From Oegoconia quadripuncta (lineage: Eukaryota > Arthropoda > Insecta > Lepidoptera > Autostichidae), in NCBI GenBank assembly GCA_949316235.1, contig OX438742.1, positions 34,850,853 through 34,914,852 on the forward strand: a stretch of DNA of 64,000 bases. Reading direction: 5' to 3'. Under the pieces are notes generated by a model. That model saw only the letters and a program-made list of their open reading frames with translations. It had not been told where the DNA came from and did not search any database. Below are positions 59,741 through 64,000 of this stretch, piece after piece. The position numbers and the translations under genes are program-made. Position 1 is the stretch's first letter. Each line of letters opens with the position of its first letter.

Positions 59741-61669
59741 TTACAATTTAATTAATTTTTCAACGTCATCGTAAGTAAGAGTGTGAAGCCATACTGTCAG
59801 TTTAAGTTTGCATTCTTGGTATGACAAGGGATATATGTTGATTTCTTTGCAAATTCTATTATAGACACGTGGACTAAGATAGTCAAAATGCCGACCAAGT
59901 AAAGCCAATCTAAATCGTTTTACTTCACAAACCCCGTCCATTCTCCTTTTGTTTTCGAATAAAAACGGATCATATGGTGTTTCTAAATGTTTACGCAGAA
60001 TAGTGGCTAAAACGAAGAGCTTACGTATAGAATGAACCTTCCATAGTGCATACAATTCAGTTGTAGGGAATCTAATCGGTTTACACGCCATGACTTTAAG
60101 GACCGCTCTCTGTGCTCTTTCAAGTCGTAACATTAGAGTCTTTGCTGCTGCACCCCACGATACAATACAGTACGATAATATGGACTGCGCCAAGGCAAAG
60201 TATACCGTTTTTAAAATAGTGGGATTGGTACTATATCTTAGCTTTTTAAAGACAAAAATTAGTTTACGGGTGCGGGTTATCATAGACTCAACGTGTTCCT
60301 TCCAGGATAAAAGACTATCGACGTAAACACCAAGGTATTTAATACAGTGAACACGTGATACGAATGAACAACTGCAGGGGCCAGATGCGAAGTTAGGACA
60401 AGTATGAGCTTGTAAAACAAAGGAAGTATTAGGTTGTGATGACAGTAAAGGCGCAAAAGTAATAAATTTAGTCTTCTCAAGATTAAGGGTTAAAAGGTTG
60501 TTAGAAAGCCAGGACATGACAACACGTAAGACCGATTCAGCCTGAGTGCGAGCTTCTTCCCAGCTATCTCCGCAGATCAGTAATACAGTATCGTCTGCAT
60601 AGGTTATGATTTTCAAATTTGGAATTTGAAGTTTGCATAAATCGTTAATGTATGTCAAAAATAGGGTGGGTCCAAGGACACTACCCTGTGGAACTCCATA
60701 GGATACAATTAGTTCTTGGCTCACCACAGCGTCCAAAGTTACATACTGATGCCGGTCACTTAAATAGCTACGGAACAGGTCAAGTACAATCCCTCGGACA
60801 CCAAGCCTTTCAAGTTTATATAATAGTATTGGGACAGAGACAGTGTCAAATGCTTTAGATAAATCAAGGAAAATGCCAATAGATTTCTTATCTGTATTTA
60901 AGTTATTAACTATTGAATTAGTCAACTCCAAAACCGCATCTTCAGTGGCTTTGCCTGTCCTAAAGCCAAATTGATTAGGTGCGAAAGTGTCCTTGGATCT
61001 GAGGAAACATAGCAATCTTTTGTTTAAAATCTTTTCAAGGATCTTAGACATGGCTGATAGCACTGATATTGGTCGGTAATTAGTGACACTGTCTCTGTCT
61101 CCGCTCTTATAAATAGGGTGTACTAAAGCCTTTTTAAATACGCTAGGAAAAGTGCCAGAGTGTAGGCACAGATTGAAAGTGTGTCGAAGAATTGGAATCA
61201 GAATGTGTTTGGCGGCCTTTAATAGCGAAGTTGGGATACCGTCCCACCCTACAGCACTATGTGTTTTTAGTCCATTTATAATTGTCTCAATTTCTTGATT
61301 ATCGGTATCAAGCAGTGCCATAGAAAGCCGTTGGTTAGCGACAGGCCCCAAAACAGAGTGTTCCATATTCGGCTCGTGTGTATGTGCAGTTATTTTAGAA
61401 GCCAGATTTTTACCTACATTTGCAAAGAAATCATTTATAGCATTAACAGAGGCAGTGGGATCATCATGAAGATGCAAAAGTTCAATGGGGGGAGAAGAGT
61501 TAGATTTGAGGTTTGAGAGCCGCTTTATTAATTTCCACGTCTCTTTTGGGTTATTTTTATTTTTCTCGAATTCCGATTGTTCATATTGTAATTTAATTTT
61601 TTTAAGTAAATTGTTGCAGAAATTGCGATACCGTTTAAATATAATTAATTTAGTTTTATTATTTGGTTC
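59741..61669 (-). CDS. 5'-truncated LINE reverse transcriptase, long open frame
   Basis: About 643 open codons, no start Met at the true end. Pre-RT linker (NNPKETWKLIKRLSNLKS), RT fingers (YRPISVLSAMSKILEKI), FLDLSKAFDTVSVPILLYKL, GVPQGSVLGPTLFLTYINDL, palm ITYADDTVLL, thumb and KYLGVYVDS, then the C-terminal domain (SILSYCIVSWGAA, RAQRAVLKVM). All catalytic blocks are kept. The endonuclease is absent, as in a 5'-truncated insertion. No stops, so a recent copy of a jockey/CR1-like family. Related fragments: 9130 and 58000. Confidence 0.92.
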   Translation of the reverse strand, partial: EPNNKTKLIIFKRYRNFCNNLLKKIKLQYEQSEFEKNKNNPKETWKLIKRLSNLKSNSSPPIELLHLHDDPTASVNAINDFFANVGKNLASKITAHTHEPNMEHSVLGPVANQRLSMALLDTDNQEIETIINGLKTHSAVGWDGIPTSLLKAAKHILIPILRHTFNLCLHSGTFPSVFKKALVHPIYKSGDRDSVTNYRPISVLSAMSKILEKILNKRLLCFLRSKDTFAPNQFGFRTGKATEDAVLELTNSIVNNLNTDKKSIGIFLDLSKAFDTVSVPILLYKLERLGVRGIVLDLFRSYLSDRHQYVTLDAVVSQELIVSYGVPQGSVLGPTLFLTYINDLCKLQIPNLKIITYADDTVLLICGDSWEEARTQAESVLRVVMSWLSNNLLTLNLEKTKFITFAPLLSSQPNTSFVLQAHTCPNFASGPCSCSFVSRVHCIKYLGVYVDSLLSWKEHVESMITRTRKLIFVFKKLRYSTNPTILKTVYFALAQSILSYCIVSWGAAAKTLMLRLERAQRAVLKVMACKPIRFPTTELYALWKVHSIRKLFVLATILRKHLETPYDPFLFENKRRMDGVCEVKRFRLALLGRHFDYLSPRVYNRICKEINIYPLSYQECKLKLTVWLHTLTYDDVEKLIKL

Positions 61670-61679
61670 TCATGATGAT

Positions 61680-63680
61680 GATGAAATGTTATGTTCCTAC
61701 TGTAAGGACAAACACCGTGCATGGAATTGCATCAACTGCAGCACTAGCATTATAGCGGTATCGTGTAGACAAACGACATCCTGAAAATAATTACGTGTTC
61801 ACAAATTTTGTACAAACAATACGTGACTCTCAGTTCTCAGGAATGTAAGCTGGTTCGAGTACGTGAAAATCGTAAAAAAAATTAATCGGACGATTTAGCC
61901 TCGATGATGACCTCAAGGCCCAGCTTCTTTTGTGAAGGAGTGGTCAATGATATGTATCCCAAAGAACCGAATAATCGAGATTTTTTATGTGGTGCAAGTT
62001 AATGTGGAGTTGGAGAGATTTCACAATAATGTTAAGTATTTTAATTTACGAAACAAGATGGCGGAAGACATCCTAGAGACACGAGGTTGTAAATGATACT
62101 TCGAAGTATGAAATAGTACCTAGGGATTTGTACAATAAAATATTTTTATTTACCTTGAATGTGAATTGATTTACACGTTAACCCACGTGCAAAGATTCTT
62201 CTCATTGGAGAGTAAGATAGGATTGATAGATTGTGAATTGATTTAGTACAAAGATACTTCTAAATGAAGACAAAGACCGCATATCTAACATTGGTTCGTA
62301 ATACTAAAAAACGAGATAACGAGATAAGCAAATAACTTGAACACTACTTCAAGTTACTTGTAATACATTGAATTTGAGATTATTAGAAAATATCGAAAAA
62401 AGGGCTTTAGATTCGAATGGCGGAAAATGGTTCGAACCATCTCCAACTTGTAGAACGTGTATTTTTTTTATTTGCCCCTGTTCCAGGCCCCACAATGTAT
62501 TTTGCAATAAACCGAGTTCAAATCAACACTCACATTTTATCCTAGTCTCGTCACACGCGTGCACGTACTCGTGGTAAAAATATTTAATCGCTCAATCATT
62601 CAACTCGTGTTTAAAACCAAGGTATTGATTGATGCCTCGATGCGCAGTGTATGAGGAGGGAAGAGTGCAGGTATGGTGATCAGATCAACACAAATGCGCG
62701 CGTTCAAAAAGGAAAATAAAAAAATCGAAATGTTATTTTATGAATATCCGAATAACGATCCTCTGATTTCCGGGATTGAAATAACGGAAAATTCGAATCG
62801 ATTTGACTTCTCTAATATTTGGACAAACAAAAGATTTTATTGATAATGCAAGTTCAACCAAACTAACTGACAATTTGGTGCTTGGCCTTTCTTATTAGCA
62901 AGTTGCACTATTGGGCATGCTTTCAGATTTATCGGTTGTTTATTTTTTTTCAAATTGTTAGATATCGAAATATAACGATTAACGAAATTGATGTACGTAC
63001 GATACGTACGATATTTTATGTGGAGTTGTTGGGTCTCTTTATGCTATGTTTGTGTCGTCAGTCTTACTGTTTCATGGCTCTAGTTGGGACTCTGTTACTA
63101 CTTACTTCGAATATAGGTACAAAGCCTTATGTCGTTGCTTAATTTCACTGTTTGTATCTGCTCATAGGGCGGTGCTGCCTAGGCTTACCGTATGAAAATG
63201 GACCGAGCACAAAGAATAGTTTAAAGATGATGTCTTTACCATATCAACATCCTAACTACTATACTAACAGATATAATAATTTCTTTTTAAGACAACTTTT
63301 TTATTTCTTTACACCGATATGAAAGCGACAATGTATTAAAGTTCTGACAAGTGTATTTATTTGTCAAAGCTACGAACACTGCTGAGGGTGTTGGTTTAAA
63401 ATTAATACCTATTTAATGTAAATCAAGCGTAGTAAGCTTACAAATTAAATCCTGGAAAGCACGCTTGTCACTTTTTGTTTGATTCAAGTTTCACAGAATG
63501 GTTGGGCCTCGATTAAAATAGTCACACACTTAAGGATACTTGCTGCACTTACGTACTGTGAGTACCTACAGCATTATGACCTTATCCATATGGCACCATG
63601 TATGGCACACGCACAGGCTTCAAAAATTGTGCACACATGTCATAATCTTCCTGTCTATGCATAGTCTGAAGGATAAAACT
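61680..63680. other. Right-end region, nothing clearly coding
   Basis: AT-rich DNA. I see no supported exon or repeat; short ORFs lack motif or splice support. Confidence 0.45.
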
Positions 63681-63695
63681 GTGCACTTAGGACTT

Positions 63696-63707
63696 CGCGC
63701 ATGCGCG
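63696..63707. promoter_or_regulatory. NRF1-type palindromic site
   Basis: CGCGCATGCGCG fits the YGCGCAYGCGCR consensus of NRF1 (Drosophila Ewg). Its CpG-rich setting in AT-rich DNA suggests the promoter of a neighbouring gene that would lie mostly outside the window. Confidence 0.4.
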
Positions 63708-64000
63708 TGGCGCATCAGCTCACATAATCGATTGAGGCATGTCGGTTTTCGTCTGATCGGGTGCGTTCAGTGGAACCTGTGAGTAAAGAAACACACCGAT
63801 TGCGAGCTCGTTCATAATACTCACACCGCTAATATTTATGTTTCGGACCGCCATAGTTATTGATATCGCGAGAAGAGTACCTCTTGCGTTACAAGCCATA
63901 CTCATGGGTCTGAGAAGTCAGAGAAACACTTGCCAATGACTGAGTAAGCGAATACTAATAATAAGCTAATCATCATCATATCAGTTGAAATACGTCGACT

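Noticed and set aside
63720..63905. 61-codon minus-strand ORF near the NRF1-type site
   Set aside because: Looks protein-like in composition, but there are no splice signals, motif or family to support it.

Overview
The window looks like AT-rich nuclear DNA from an insect, most likely a moth or butterfly. The reasons are the repeat families (RTE and jockey-like LINEs, a Helitron with the hairpin-plus-CTAG end, a tRNA-derived SINE, many TA-flanked MITEs, mariner, Crypton) and a many-exon gene with short GT-AG exons. Species assignment is an inference.

One cellular gene fills the left three quarters on the minus strand: ASCC3, the two-cassette Ski2-like helicase of the ASC-1 / ribosome-quality-control complex. 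I assembled 37 coding exons by eye from the start codon at 47557 to the stop at 41-43. Every intron is GT-AG, every phase matches, and the sum is 6513 nt (2170 aa plus stop). Both helicase cassettes keep Walker A, DEVH/DEIH and QxxGRAGR motifs, so the gene appears intact. A 5' UTR exon ends at 47699. The 3' UTR lies outside the window.

The introns of ASCC3 hold mobile elements in layers. Intron 7 has a Helitron (38631-41300) with a PIF1 helicase remnant and two minisatellites, plus a mariner relic. Intron 11 has an RTE-type LINE containing a MITE. Intron 14 has a Crypton tyrosine-recombinase relic, itself split by an apparently intact mariner (26583-27901). Intron 15 has a long-TIR DNA element whose sister copy is at 55796. 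Intron 16 has a 103-bp tandem array abutting the splice acceptor of exon 17.

The most unusual object is in intron 33: a GC-rich, non-coding, poly(A)-tailed retroelement (about 4148-5562, plus strand). It begins with a sequence fitting the HDV-like self-cleaving ribozyme fold in every conserved part, and the rest is almost entirely a chain of stem-loops. I know of no described element with this layout.

To the right of ASCC3 (48-64 kb) lie mostly decayed transposons: LINE fragments, MITEs, a second SINE copy and a 5'-truncated LINE with a 640-codon open frame (59741-61669). There is also a small THAP zinc-finger-like gene start at 53330 between inverted copies of a short repeat. The last 2.3 kb holds little beyond a palindromic NRF1-type site. 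All statements come from reading the sequence; no database search was run.
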